DNA from: Nitrospinota bacterium
GTDB taxonomy: Bacteria > UBA8248
Direction: 5' to 3'
Assembly (NCBI GenBank): GCA_026706735.1
Contig: JAPOYD010000119.1
Span: 1-43,478, forward strand
Length of the DNA stretch: 43,478 bases
Each line of letters begins with the position of its first letter. Positions within the stretch are counted from its first letter, which is position 1. Shown piece by piece: positions 1-7,892 of this stretch. A program made the position numbers and the translations under genes. The notes beneath the pieces were generated by a model. The model worked only from the letters and a program-made list of their open reading frames with translations. It had not been told where the DNA came from and searched no databases.

Positions 1-666
1 GGCATAACGAATTTGGGGGATACGTGCGGAGACCACGCCCACCGGCCCTTCGAAGTCAACCGTGTCGGCGTAGGTATTCTCATCCCCCAAGATCGACCAA
101 GTCTGGCCGGCGAGCATCGGACCCAACGAGGCATAGGCGTGGCGCATACGAAGCCTATTGCTGCCGTAGTAAAAATCGGTTTCGATTCGGGTCTTGAGCC
201 CGCCCATCTTCGTCGGCGTCAGGCTGTCGAAACGCAGGCGCGTTTGCCTGGCGTGCAAGGAGGATTTTTGCTGAGTTTTTTCTCCGTCAAGGGGGATGCC
301 GCTCGCCCCACCTCCGTAATCGTAGCCGAAAAAAGAATCGCCAAAATCCTTGTCAAAATCGTAGATCGCGTCGAGCTTTACGTAGCCGCTGAACGAGACC
401 GACGTGTTGGTCCCCGGCATCTTCCAGGAACCAGGAAAGTCGCCGGTAGCCACGGCCTTTTTCTGGGCGGCTTCCTGGGCGGCCATCATATCGGCCTTCA
501 TCTTCTTCTCCCGGGCTTCCAGGGCTTCGAGCCGCTTCATCAGCGCCTTGATCTGCGCCTTGAGATCATCGATTTCACCCCCGGCGGCCGGTGCGGCGAA
601 CAACGCCAAGGCTGTTACACATCCAAGAAGCGCTAAACCGAAACGATTTGCCCGCTTTCTCTTCAT
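1..666 (-). CDS. DcaP-like outer-membrane porin, C-terminus cut by window edge
   Basis: The frame is open from an ATG at 666 to the window edge (222 codons, no stop). The N-terminus is basic and then hydrophobic (LALLGCVTALALFAAPAAG), a likely signal peptide. A Lys/Glu-rich heptad-like stretch follows at about residues 28-65 (DDLKAQIKALMKRLEALEAR). Then comes the segment FSGYVKLDAIYDFD, and later RLRFDSLTPTKMGGLKTRIETDF and AGQTWSILGDENTYADT. This order of signal peptide, short coiled coil and alternating beta-strand segments is typical of DcaP-type trimeric porins that take up anionic or aromatic small molecules. A purine-rich ribosome site (GGGGGAAGGGAT) directly precedes the ATG. It lies 224 bp downstream of the molybdenum hydroxylase genes on the same strand, so it may import a substrate for that enzyme (inference). 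The beta-barrel C-terminus is outside the window. Confidence 0.8.
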   Translation of the reverse strand, partial: MKRKRANRFGLALLGCVTALALFAAPAAGGEIDDLKAQIKALMKRLEALEAREKKMKADMMAAQEAAQKKAVATGDFPGSWKMPGTNTSVSFSGYVKLDAIYDFDKDFGDSFFGYDYGGGASGIPLDGEKTQQKSSLHARQTRLRFDSLTPTKMGGLKTRIETDFYYGSNRLRMRHAYASLGPMLAGQTWSILGDENTYADTVDFEGPVGVVSARIPQIRYA

Positions 667-890
667 ATCCCTTCCCCCTCGTGAGAAGTTCGACTACCAG
701 CATTCGCACATGAAGAGACGATTGTATGAACAACCACCTCTTCGGGTTTTATGTCTCTCTTGTGAGGCGAAGAATCGGGTGGATGCCTCGCCCATCCAAA
801 CCCGCGGACGTGGACAACTATATCTACATCGGGTCGTGATTTGCTCCACCAACCTTCAAAAATTCGATAAACAAGGCCGAAGCCGTCAGG
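667..890. other. Intergenic region between porin and hydroxylase genes
   Basis: 224 bp without a supported gene. Composition is more balanced than in the flanking genes. I see a short GAGGC/GCCTC inverted repeat near 757-787, but no convincing promoter, terminator or RNA gene. Confidence 0.4.
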
Positions 891-1757
891 TCAGGACGCG
901 CCCAGCGCCTTCAGGATGGTTCGCCGGACCAGGACGGGCGTCACCTGACGTCTATAGTCGCCGCTCGCGCGGATGTCGGTCAGAGGCTCCAGGTCATCGA
1001 GCGCGCCCGCGAGCACGGCGTCGATGTTCTCCTGGTTGAGTTCCTTGCCCTGAAGACCTTCTTCCGCCGCCGTGAGGCGTCTGAACACGGCCTCTACGCC
1101 GCCCAGGCCGATTCTCACCTCCTTGGCCGTTTTGCCGTCTTCTTCGGTGAGCACCGCGGTGGATACGGAGACGCAGGGCTTATCCTCTTTCGAGCGCGTG
1201 GTAAAGCGCGTGCACGCCGTCCGGAATCCCTCGGGCAGCGGGTCGACCTCGATCGAGCAGAGCAACTCATCTTCTTCCAGAGCGCACTCGTAATATCCCG
1301 TCCAGAACTCCGTCGCAGGAATCACGCGCTCGGAGCCGTCCGCCTTTTTGGTGTTCATCCTAGCCTCAAGGGCCAGAAATGCGCCCGGGGGATCGGAGGC
1401 CGGTTCCGCAAAGCACAGATTGCCGCCCACCGTTCCCTGGTTGCGTATGCGAATGGTCGCCACGTTATGAAAAATTTCCCCGAGCAGCGGGAAGCGCTCC
1501 TGCACGAGGGGGGAAGTCTCGATCTTGCGGTGCACCGTCTTCGCTCCGATGCGAACGCCGCCGTTCTCGGTTCCCTCGATGAAATCCAGGTCACCCGCTC
1601 CGGCGATGTCTATCAGCACCTCGGGTTCGTACACCCGCGATTTCATGAGAATCGAGAGGGCCACGCCGCCGGCGAACACTTTCCCGTCTTCGCCATGCTC
1701 CTTCATGGCGGCGAGCGTTTCATCCACGCTGTTCGCGGATAGATGCCTGAAAGCCAT
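891..1757 (-). CDS. Molybdenum hydroxylase FAD-binding (medium) subunit, CoxM/CutM family
   Basis: A 288-aa protein, the usual length for the FAD subunit of xanthine dehydrogenase/CO dehydrogenase-type enzymes. It passes electrons from the [2Fe-2S] subunit to the final acceptor through FAD. Both FAD-binding motifs are visible: AGGVALSILMK at residues 29-39 (family AGGxSLxPxM) and TIRIRNQGTVGGNLCFAEP at about 101-119 (family TIRNxGTxGGN). The C-terminal CO-dehydrogenase flavoprotein domain is present, with an IGLGGV segment near residue 217. The gene follows the large-subunit gene with a 20-bp gap and is surely co-transcribed with it. The substrate cannot be read from this subunit. Confidence 0.92.
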   Translation of the reverse strand: MAFRHLSANSVDETLAAMKEHGEDGKVFAGGVALSILMKSRVYEPEVLIDIAGAGDLDFIEGTENGGVRIGAKTVHRKIETSPLVQERFPLLGEIFHNVATIRIRNQGTVGGNLCFAEPASDPPGAFLALEARMNTKKADGSERVIPATEFWTGYYECALEEDELLCSIEVDPLPEGFRTACTRFTTRSKEDKPCVSVSTAVLTEEDGKTAKEVRIGLGGVEAVFRRLTAAEEGLQGKELNQENIDAVLAGALDDLEPLTDIRASGDYRRQVTPVLVRRTILKALGAS

Positions 1758-1777
1758 TTTTTTCTCCCCTCTCCTCG

Positions 1778-4063
1778 TTATTCGCCGTTTTTCTCGTTCA
1801 GGGCAGCCAGCACCTTCTCGGGCGTTATGGGCAGCGACGTAATCCGCACGCCCACGGCGTCATAGATCGCGTTGCCTATCGCCGCCGAGGTTCCCAGTTG
1901 CGCCATCTCGCCCAACCCCTTCGCGCCAAATGGCCCCGAGGGATTTTCCGTCTCGATAAGCACGGCCTCGAGCTCGGGTAAATCCTGTGTGGTGGGCAGC
2001 TTGTAGTCGAGCCAGTTCGCGTTCACCGGCTGTCCGTCTTCGCACTCGAAATCCTCCATCATGGCGTAGCCCACGCCCATGACCGCGCCGCCGTCCAACT
2101 GGCCCTGCGCGCCTGCCGGGTTCACGATGGTCCCGCAGTCGTTCGTGCTGATGACGCGCAACACCTCGAACGCGCCGGTTTCGGTGTCCACTTCCACCTC
2201 CGCCACCTTGGCGCCGTAGGCATACGCTGCGGACCAGTTTCCATAGCCCGTCACGGGGTCGGGCGTCTCGCTCGGCGAGTCATAAGAGGACGCCGTGTAG
2301 ACGGCCTCGCTGCCCTCTTTTTCATACAGCTTCATGTAGGCATCGCTGTGGGTCACCTGCCGTTCGGGGGAGCTGGTGACGAAAATTTTGCCATCGCGCG
2401 CGTCGAGGTCCTTGGGGTCGCACTCGAGCAGTTCCGCCGCGCCCCTGAACAGCATGTTCTTCGCCTGGACCGACGCCAGGCGCGTCGCCTCTCCGTCGAT
2501 GGTCGTCGTGCGGCTTCCGCGCACGCCCCAACCGTAGGGATTCACCGCGGTGTCCCCGTTGATGATCCGCACGTCCTCCACGCGAACCCCTATCGCCTCG
2601 GCGCAAATCTGAGCGAGCGTGGTGTCCGAGCCGTTGCCCATCTCGATGGTGCCCGAGAGCAACTGCACAGTGCCGTCCTTGTTCATCTTGATGAACGCGC
2701 CCGCCGTCTCCGGCCCCATTGCGCGCGCGCCGGTGAAGTGAACCGCAGCGGCCAGCCCGTAGCCGCGCCTTTTCCCGTTGCTGCTCGGCTGTTTCTGACC
2801 CCAGGGCACGCGCTTGACCGCCTCTTCCACGCATTCGGAAACGCCGCAACTGGTAATCTTGGCCCCGATGATGGTGGTGTCGCCCTTCCTCACGAAATTC
2901 TTGATGCGAAACTCCGCCGGGTCCATGCCGATTTCCTCGGCGTGTTTCTCCATGGCGAGTTCCGAGCCGAACGCATAGCCGGCGTTGCCGATTCCGCGCA
3001 TCGCGCCGCCGGGCGGCACGTTCGTGCAGACGACGTCGGCGTGATGGCGATAGGCCTTGTAGTTGTAGATGCTCCCGCCCATGTGCGCCGTGATGCCGCC
3101 GACCGCCGGGCTGTAATCCGAATACCCGCCGTTTTCCACCACCATCTGGGTGTCGCGGGCGAGCAGCATGCCGTCCTTGTCGGTGGCGATGCGCCAGACG
3201 TGGAACTGCTTCGTCCGGTGCGTCCCGAGGAGAAACTCCTCTTCTCGCGTGTAGTAGAATTTTACGGGGAGGTCCAGCTTTTTCGCCGCGATGATGGAGA
3301 GGAAATCGATATTGAACTTGCTCGTCGCCTTTCCGCCGAAACCCCCGCCCACGTAGTTGGTGATCACGCGAATCTGGGCCTCGGGAATCTTGAGGAGTTT
3401 GGAGAAATACTGGCTCGAAAGACTCGGGCACTGCGAGGAATTGTAGACCGTCACGTCGCCTTTCTGCGACCACTCGGCGATGGAGACGTGCGCCTCCAAA
3501 GAGCCGTGCATCTGGCGCGAGGAGGAGGTGGCCAGTTCACTCACGTGATGGGCCTCGTCGAACATGCGGTCCACGTCGCCGAATTCCATGTGCTTGGTAA
3601 AGGCGATGTTGTCCGGGTACCTGTCATGAATGACGGGAGCGCCCTCCTGCATCGCTTCTCTCGGGTCGAAGACGGCGGGAAGCTCCTCGTAGTCCACGTC
3701 GATCAGATCGAGCGCTTCCACCGCGATGTCTTCAGAAGTCGCTATAACAGCCGCCACCGAGTCGCCCACGTGCCGCACCTTGTCCGAGGCGAGAGGATGC
3801 TGATCGTAGCAAACGGGCACGACGCCCCACTCCACCCCCTCGGGGATGTCCTTGGACGTCATCACGAGCTTGACGCCGGGAAGCCTCTCGGCGCGGCTGG
3901 TATCGATGTTCTTGATCCGCGCGTGCGGCAGGGGACTCCCGAGCAGCCTCCCGTGGAGCATTTTGGGCAACTGAAGATCCAGGGTGAACATGGCCCGGCC
4001 CGTCACCTTCTCCGGACCGTCGACGCGAGGTATGCTTTTTCCGATGTATGAGAGTTCAGCCAT
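1778..4063 (-). CDS. Molybdenum hydroxylase large (molybdopterin) subunit, CoxL/XdhA superfamily
   Basis: A 761-aa catalytic subunit with the N-terminal a/b hammerhead domain (GKSIPRVDGPEKVTGRAMF) and the molybdopterin-cytosine-dinucleotide-binding domain (NYVGGGFGGKATSK). The active-site loop is PPGGAMRGIGNAGYAFGSE. It carries neither the AYxCSFR of true CO dehydrogenase nor the AYRGAGR of form II CoxL, so calling it CO dehydrogenase would be wrong. The catalytic glutamate is in GAKGLGE (about residue 719). I start at the ATG at 4063 because a perfect GGAGG (4069-4073) lies five bases upstream. An in-frame GTG at 4075 overlaps that site. The medium subunit follows, but no small [2Fe-2S] subunit gene adjoins. 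The substrate is probably a carbonyl, N-heterocycle or aromatic compound; it is unknown. Confidence 0.9.
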   Translation of the reverse strand: MAELSYIGKSIPRVDGPEKVTGRAMFTLDLQLPKMLHGRLLGSPLPHARIKNIDTSRAERLPGVKLVMTSKDIPEGVEWGVVPVCYDQHPLASDKVRHVGDSVAAVIATSEDIAVEALDLIDVDYEELPAVFDPREAMQEGAPVIHDRYPDNIAFTKHMEFGDVDRMFDEAHHVSELATSSSRQMHGSLEAHVSIAEWSQKGDVTVYNSSQCPSLSSQYFSKLLKIPEAQIRVITNYVGGGFGGKATSKFNIDFLSIIAAKKLDLPVKFYYTREEEFLLGTHRTKQFHVWRIATDKDGMLLARDTQMVVENGGYSDYSPAVGGITAHMGGSIYNYKAYRHHADVVCTNVPPGGAMRGIGNAGYAFGSELAMEKHAEEIGMDPAEFRIKNFVRKGDTTIIGAKITSCGVSECVEEAVKRVPWGQKQPSSNGKRRGYGLAAAVHFTGARAMGPETAGAFIKMNKDGTVQLLSGTIEMGNGSDTTLAQICAEAIGVRVEDVRIINGDTAVNPYGWGVRGSRTTTIDGEATRLASVQAKNMLFRGAAELLECDPKDLDARDGKIFVTSSPERQVTHSDAYMKLYEKEGSEAVYTASSYDSPSETPDPVTGYGNWSAAYAYGAKVAEVEVDTETGAFEVLRVISTNDCGTIVNPAGAQGQLDGGAVMGVGYAMMEDFECEDGQPVNANWLDYKLPTTQDLPELEAVLIETENPSGPFGAKGLGEMAQLGTSAAIGNAIYDAVGVRITSLPITPEKVLAALNEKNGE

Positions 4064-4409
4064 CACAACCTCCACTCGTTTGCGGCACGAGAGTTCATGC
4101 CACAGGGCGTTTTATGGTCTTGTCCTTTGTCTGATTTTCGGGTGGATACGCTCTTTCCCCTCCATCGCAATCCCACCGGGACCCGACAGAACGCGATGGC
4201 GCTTCGCTTGCATTCGATGCGCGCATTATAACAACTCGAAAAACAAAACAAAACCCAAAAAAATCGCGGCCTCAAGGCTCCTCACGCCATTTCAGGGAAC
4301 TATCCCATCCCGCTTTGTCCTCTTCGTTTTGTGGTGTATCATCCGCCGTATTGAAACCCGGAATATGAACTTTCGGATCATCCCATGGACATAAATCTGG
4401 AGTGACGCA
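4064..4409. other. Divergent intergenic region, hydroxylase operon versus SDR
   Basis: 346 bp between divergent genes. An A-rich tract (about 4230-4262) stands out from the GC-rich genes. It presumably carries promoters for both directions. Short open frames across it lack ribosome sites and recognisable products, so I annotate no gene. Confidence 0.5.
4225..4251 (-). promoter_or_regulatory. Candidate promoter for the molybdenum hydroxylase operon
   Basis: On the minus strand a perfect TATAAT -10 box (4225-4230) is preceded by a T-rich stretch with a poor -35 (TTTTGT at about 17 bp). It would start transcription roughly 155 bp before the large-subunit ATG. The call rests on the -10 match in an otherwise GC-rich window. 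Confidence 0.35.
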
Positions 4410-5156
4410 ATGCCCATTCGTTTTGATTTTCACGACCGGAAGGTCATCCTCACGGGCGCGGCGGGAGCGATGGGAAGCCGCATCCTGCAGGGATATCTCG
4501 AAGCCGGCGCCAAGGTTTTCGCCACCGACAGGGAAGGCCCGGCCTTCGACGCGATCAGCGGCCCGTCCGATCAACTCTTCAAGCTCCCCTGCGACCTCGC
4601 CGACGTGGACGCCATCCGCACGACCATGCGAACGGCCCTCGAGTGGCTCGGCGGCTGCGACGTTTTGGCGAACGTGGCCGGCTATATGCCGATTCGCCCG
4701 CCGATGGAACTTGAGGAAGAGGACTGGAACGTCGTCCTGAACGTGAACCTGCTGGCGCCCTATTTCTGCATCCAGGAGACCATCGAGGCGCTCAAGGCCT
4801 CGGGCACGGGGCGCATCCTCAGTTTCGCGTCCATCGCGGGAAAGATGGGGGGCATCGGCCCCAATCTCACCTACTCCGCCGCCAAGGCGGGCCTGCTCGC
4901 CATGACGTTTAACCTCGCGCGGGAACTCGCCAGGACGGGCGTGACGATCAACACCATACAGCCGGGCCCGGCCGATACGGGCCTGCACTTCCAGTCCCCG
5001 CCCGATATGCTCGTGAACGCGGAGAAGGCGCACCCGATGGGCCGTCTCACGACGCCCGAGGACGTGTGGCACACCGTCTTATTCCTAACCAGCGAGGAAG
5101 CCGCGCACATCAACGGAGAGGCGGTGGACGTGAACGGCGGCTTCTGGACGGACTAG
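4410..5156 (+). CDS. Short-chain dehydrogenase/reductase (SDR)
   Basis: A 248-aa classical SDR that oxidises or reduces an alcohol/ketone with NAD(P). Visible motifs are the Rossmann glycine motif TGAAGAMG (residues 15-22), an acidic CDLAD segment near 61-65, NVAG at 88-91, catalytic Ser141 and the Y155-x3-K159 pair (YSAAK). The C-terminal DVNGGFWTD ending is common in the FabG-like group. The start ATG follows GGAG with normal spacing. The rhodanese gene begins 15 bp after its stop, so the two form an operon. The exact substrate is unknown. Confidence 0.92.
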   Translation: MPIRFDFHDRKVILTGAAGAMGSRILQGYLEAGAKVFATDREGPAFDAISGPSDQLFKLPCDLADVDAIRTTMRTALEWLGGCDVLANVAGYMPIRPPMELEEEDWNVVLNVNLLAPYFCIQETIEALKASGTGRILSFASIAGKMGGIGPNLTYSAAKAGLLAMTFNLARELARTGVTINTIQPGPADTGLHFQSPPDMLVNAEKAHPMGRLTTPEDVWHTVLFLTSEEAAHINGEAVDVNGGFWTD

Positions 5157-5171
5157 CCGGAGGAAAACACC

Positions 5172-6008
5172 ATGTCGAGCGACAACCCGAAAGGATATGC
5201 GAACCCCGACCTGCTCTGGTCGGCCGAACAACTCAAAGCGCGCATGGGCGACCCGAACCTTAGAATCATCGACGCGCGTCCCGGCGAGCGCTACACGATG
5301 GGGCACATCCCCGGTGCGCGGCACTTCGACGTCTACGGCGTGAACAGCGACGATTCGGACGAGGCGCCGCTCAAGAATTTCTTCTCCATGTGGGCGTTCC
5401 TGCTCGGAAACCGCGGGGTGTCGTTCGAGAACACCATCGTCTTCTATGACGATTTCGTCGGCAACACGAGCGTGCGCGGCTTCTGGATGCTCGAGCTTTT
5501 CGGCCACAAGGACGTCCACGTGCTCGACGGCGGCTATAGAGCCTGGGAGCGGGCGGGCTACGAGACGACGCGCGACGCCGAAGTACCCAGGGCTGCTCCG
5601 TTTCAAATGGCGTTCGAGCCGCACCGCCTCGCCACGCGCGAGGACGTGATGGCGGCCATCGAGGACGACAACCACATGCTGCTCGACACCCGCTCGATAG
5701 AAGAATGGCAGGCAACGAGCGTGCGCGCCAAACGCGGCGGCATCATCCCCGGCGCCGTCTGGCAGGAGTGGCTCCAGCACCTGACGCCCGAGGGCGAAAT
5801 GAAGCCCGCAGACGAGCTTCGCGCCCAGTTCGAGGCCATCGGGATCACGCCCGAGAAAGAAGTGACCGCCTACTGACAGACGGGCTACCGTGCGGCGCAC
5901 GGTTACTTCGCCCTGAGGCTCCTGGATTACCCCAAGGTGAAAAACTACATGAGTTCCTGGAAGGAATGGGGCAACCGGGACGATACGCCCATCGTGCATG
6001 CGCAGTAG
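5172..6008 (+). CDS. Two-domain rhodanese (SseA-like sulfurtransferase) with in-frame UGA at the catalytic Cys: candidate selenoprotein
   Basis: The frame opens at an ATG after GGAGGAAAACACC and runs 234 codons to TGA at 5874-5876. It continues in the same frame to TAG at 6006-6008, giving 278 residues, which matches the usual 3-mercaptopyruvate/thiosulfate sulfurtransferase length. The N-terminal rhodanese domain is the normal inactive kind ([13 protein letters not shown], Asp in place of Cys). The C-terminal domain reads VTAY-(UGA)[18 protein letters not shown] and then [13 protein letters not shown], the conserved family sequence in which the UGA codon sits exactly at the catalytic cysteine. 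A hairpin that fits a bacterial SECIS follows at 5882-5913. I therefore read residue 235 as selenocysteine; a Cys-to-stop pseudogene is the alternative. The enzyme would move sulfur or selenium to an acceptor such as cyanide or a thiol. It is coupled to the upstream SDR. Confidence 0.75.
5882..5913 (+). promoter_or_regulatory. Candidate bacterial SECIS element
   Basis: Directly after the in-frame UGA (5874-5876), positions 5887-5893 (ACCGTGC) pair perfectly with 5897-5903 (GCACGGT) around the loop GGC (5894-5896). An outer stem forms between GGGC (5882-5885) and GCCC (5910-5913). The loop begins 17 nt after the UGA and its first base is G. Distance, stem and loop G fit what is known of SelB-recognised bacterial SECIS hairpins. 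A chance GC-rich hairpin cannot be excluded. Confidence 0.6.
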
Positions 6009-6122
6009 GGCAGCATGCGCGGCGTCAAGGGCTCCACGGCCGAACTCGTCTCCGTCACGCCCTCCGGCCTGCGGGCGCTCTCGCAGTACTACTGGATCGA
6101 GAAGATTGATCTGAAGAGGTGA
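6009..6122 (+). other. Coding-like in-frame extension after the rhodanese TAG
   Basis: After the TAG the rhodanese frame stays open for 37 codons to TGA at 6120-6122. Almost every codon ends in G or C, like the real genes here. The translation (GSMRGVKGSTAELVSVTPSG, then LRALSQYYWIEKIDLKR) matches nothing I recognise. It could be a remnant of a longer C-terminus, a readthrough extension, or a tiny separate gene from the ATG at 6015, which has only a weak ribosome site. Confidence 0.35.
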
Positions 6123-6179
6123 CGAGAGAGCAAGACGCGCTCGTCACACGCATCAAACTCTTACCACGTTTGCGTTGGC

Positions 6180-6605
6180 TTACACCTGCCTCGGATGCAA
6201 CTCTTCATATTTCCCGTGGTCGGTGTCGATATCTGACATGTGGCGGAAGATTTCCTCGTATCCCGGCGGCCCGAAGATCCACAACAGTTTCAGGGGAACG
6301 TCGCCGGTGTTTCTCAAGCCATGCTCCACGCCCACGGGCAGAAAGGCGGTCATGCCCGCCTTGACCTGGTAGACCTTGCCGTCGACTTGCACGTCGGCTT
6401 CGCCCTCGTGGAAAAAGAGGATTTCTTCTTCTTTTTCATGAAGATGGACGGGGATGCCGCCGCCGACGGGAATGTCCTGATTCCCCATGCTGAGCATTCG
6501 GGAGTTCGTGTTCCGGGGGTCGATGAGGATGCGCCAGCCCCGGGGCAGTTCTATGTCCACCATCTCTATCTTTTCGCCGTCGTCCCAATCGAACACGTAT
6601 GACAT
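6180..6605 (-). CDS. Single-domain cupin protein
   Basis: A 141-aa protein with one cupin barrel. Motif 1 is GGGIPVHLHEKEEE with metal ligands H54, H56 and E60/E61, ending in the glycine of FFHEG. Motif 2 is FLPVGVEHGLRNTG with H95 and N99. The start MSYVFDWDD is chosen because GGGAGGGATTCGAC directly precedes its ATG; longer in-frame starts lack a ribosome site. Cupins of this size bind a metal and act as isomerases, dioxygenases or small-molecule sensors. The gene lies 58 bp downstream of the LLM oxidoreductase on the same strand and converges on the rhodanese gene. No specific function can be assigned. Confidence 0.85.
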   Translation of the reverse strand: MSYVFDWDDGEKIEMVDIELPRGWRILIDPRNTNSRMLSMGNQDIPVGGGIPVHLHEKEEEILFFHEGEADVQVDGKVYQVKAGMTAFLPVGVEHGLRNTGDVPLKLLWIFGPPGYEEIFRHMSDIDTDHGKYEELHPRQV

Positions 6606-6663
6606 GTCGAATCCCTCCCCGGCCTGCGCTCGCGAGGGGTGGGCGCACCGCATGAGCGGCGCG

Positions 6664-7701
6664 TCAGGCCATCGCGGGCGCGACCTCAGTGGCGAATCTT
6701 TCCAGAAGTCTGAGAGAATCCTCGTGCTTCATCCCGTCGCCGTAGACGCCGAGAATCACGTGGTTCAGCCCGAAATCATCCCTCAAACGATAAAGCTCCT
6801 GAATGTTCTCCTCCACGGAGCCGATGACGCCGCCGCCGTTCAGGAATTCACGCACGTCGAGCTTGTAGCTCCAGTTGCGCTGGAGGTGCCTGCCCTCCTC
6901 GTCCGTGAACTCCACCTCGTTCACCCTGGCGCGGTATTCGAGGTAGGAGGAAAGCCCTCTTTCGAAATTTTTCAGATAATCGGCCTGCTCGCCCTCTTCA
7001 CAGACGTAGAAGCGGTGCGTCATGGTGTAGTCAATATCGGACAGGTCGCCCCCCGCCGCCGCCACAGCCTCCTCGTATAGCTTCATCTTGTCGCGGTAGA
7101 CCTGGGGGCCCTTGAAGCCGGCCGAGGCCATGATCTTGAAGCCGTTCTCACCCGCGTAGGTATAGGTCTCGGGGCTCGTGCCGGCCAGCCAGATGGGCGG
7201 TCTCGGTTTTTGGATAGGCTTGGGGAAGATTTCAACGTCCTTGCACCGATAATACTCGCCTTCGAAGGTCACCTGCTCACCTTCCAGGAGCCTCGAGATA
7301 ATCTCCATTCCCTCGACGAGCCGCATTCTGCTCTCGGAAGGCTTTGCGCCGAACGTCTTGAACTCCTTGGGCTGGGAGCCACGCCCCACGCCGAGTTCGA
7401 GCCGCCCGTTGCTCAGCAGATCGACCACCGCCGCCTGCTCGGCCAGGCGCACCGGGTTGTGGAAGGGCATGATGGAGATCGCCGTCCCGAGGCGCAAATT
7501 CTTCGTCTTCTGCGCCAGCGCCGCGCACCAGAGCAAGGGATCGGGGCACATACCCACCTTTGAGAAATGGTGCTCCGCGAACCAGGCGCAATGGAAGCCC
7601 AGTTCATCCGCCGCCTGGCACTGTTCCATCACCTTCTGGTAGGCGTCGGCTTCGGTTTCATCCCCCTCGGGGCAAATCACGTAAAAAATCGAGAATTTCA
7701 T
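6664..7701 (-). CDS. LLM-class flavin-dependent oxidoreductase (luciferase-like)
   Basis: A 345-aa bacterial-luciferase-like (beta/alpha)8 flavoenzyme. Hallmarks are FAEHHF (residues 41-46), LRLGTAISIMPFHNPVRLAEQ, and the flavin-site segment LELGVGRGSQPKEF near 100-115, then RPPIWLAGTSPETY. Such enzymes use FMNH2 or F420 to oxygenate or reduce organic substrates. The start ATG follows an AAGGTG-like site. The cupin gene is downstream on the same strand. Family membership is certain; cofactor and substrate are not. Confidence 0.92.
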   Translation of the reverse strand: MKFSIFYVICPEGDETEADAYQKVMEQCQAADELGFHCAWFAEHHFSKVGMCPDPLLWCAALAQKTKNLRLGTAISIMPFHNPVRLAEQAAVVDLLSNGRLELGVGRGSQPKEFKTFGAKPSESRMRLVEGMEIISRLLEGEQVTFEGEYYRCKDVEIFPKPIQKPRPPIWLAGTSPETYTYAGENGFKIMASAGFKGPQVYRDKMKLYEEAVAAAGGDLSDIDYTMTHRFYVCEEGEQADYLKNFERGLSSYLEYRARVNEVEFTDEEGRHLQRNWSYKLDVREFLNGGGVIGSVEENIQELYRLRDDFGLNHVILGVYGDGMKHEDSLRLLERFATEVAPAMA

Positions 7702-7892
7702 TTCACCTTACCCTTCATCTTCTTCCTTCATTCGTCGAATCGACATCGTCTCCCCCCTTATCGGGTGAATTCGTCAATTGAGCGGAAACAGCAAAATACC
7801 ACCTTACTCACAACCTGAGAAGCGCGCCGGGACTTGCGCGACAATTTTCCTAACCTGGGCTAGGATGCGGCATCATCCAAGGGAGGAAAGGC

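Noticed and set aside
2348-4051. A 567-codon open frame on the plus strand, antisense to the hydroxylase large subunit
   Set aside because: It is a mirror frame of a GC-rich gene. Its protein is His/Arg/Val-rich with no domain, and the minus-strand gene has full family motifs.
1778-4063. Calling the hydroxylase an aerobic CO dehydrogenase
   Set aside because: It lacks the AYxCSFR active-site motif and a small subunit, so only superfamily membership is supported.
4063-4275. A 70-codon minus-strand frame before the hydroxylase operon
   Set aside because: No ribosome site, no family resemblance, and it covers the probable promoter.
5172-5876. Rhodanese as a simple gene ending at the TGA
   Set aside because: That end would remove the active site, and the conserved family sequence continues without a break in the same frame.
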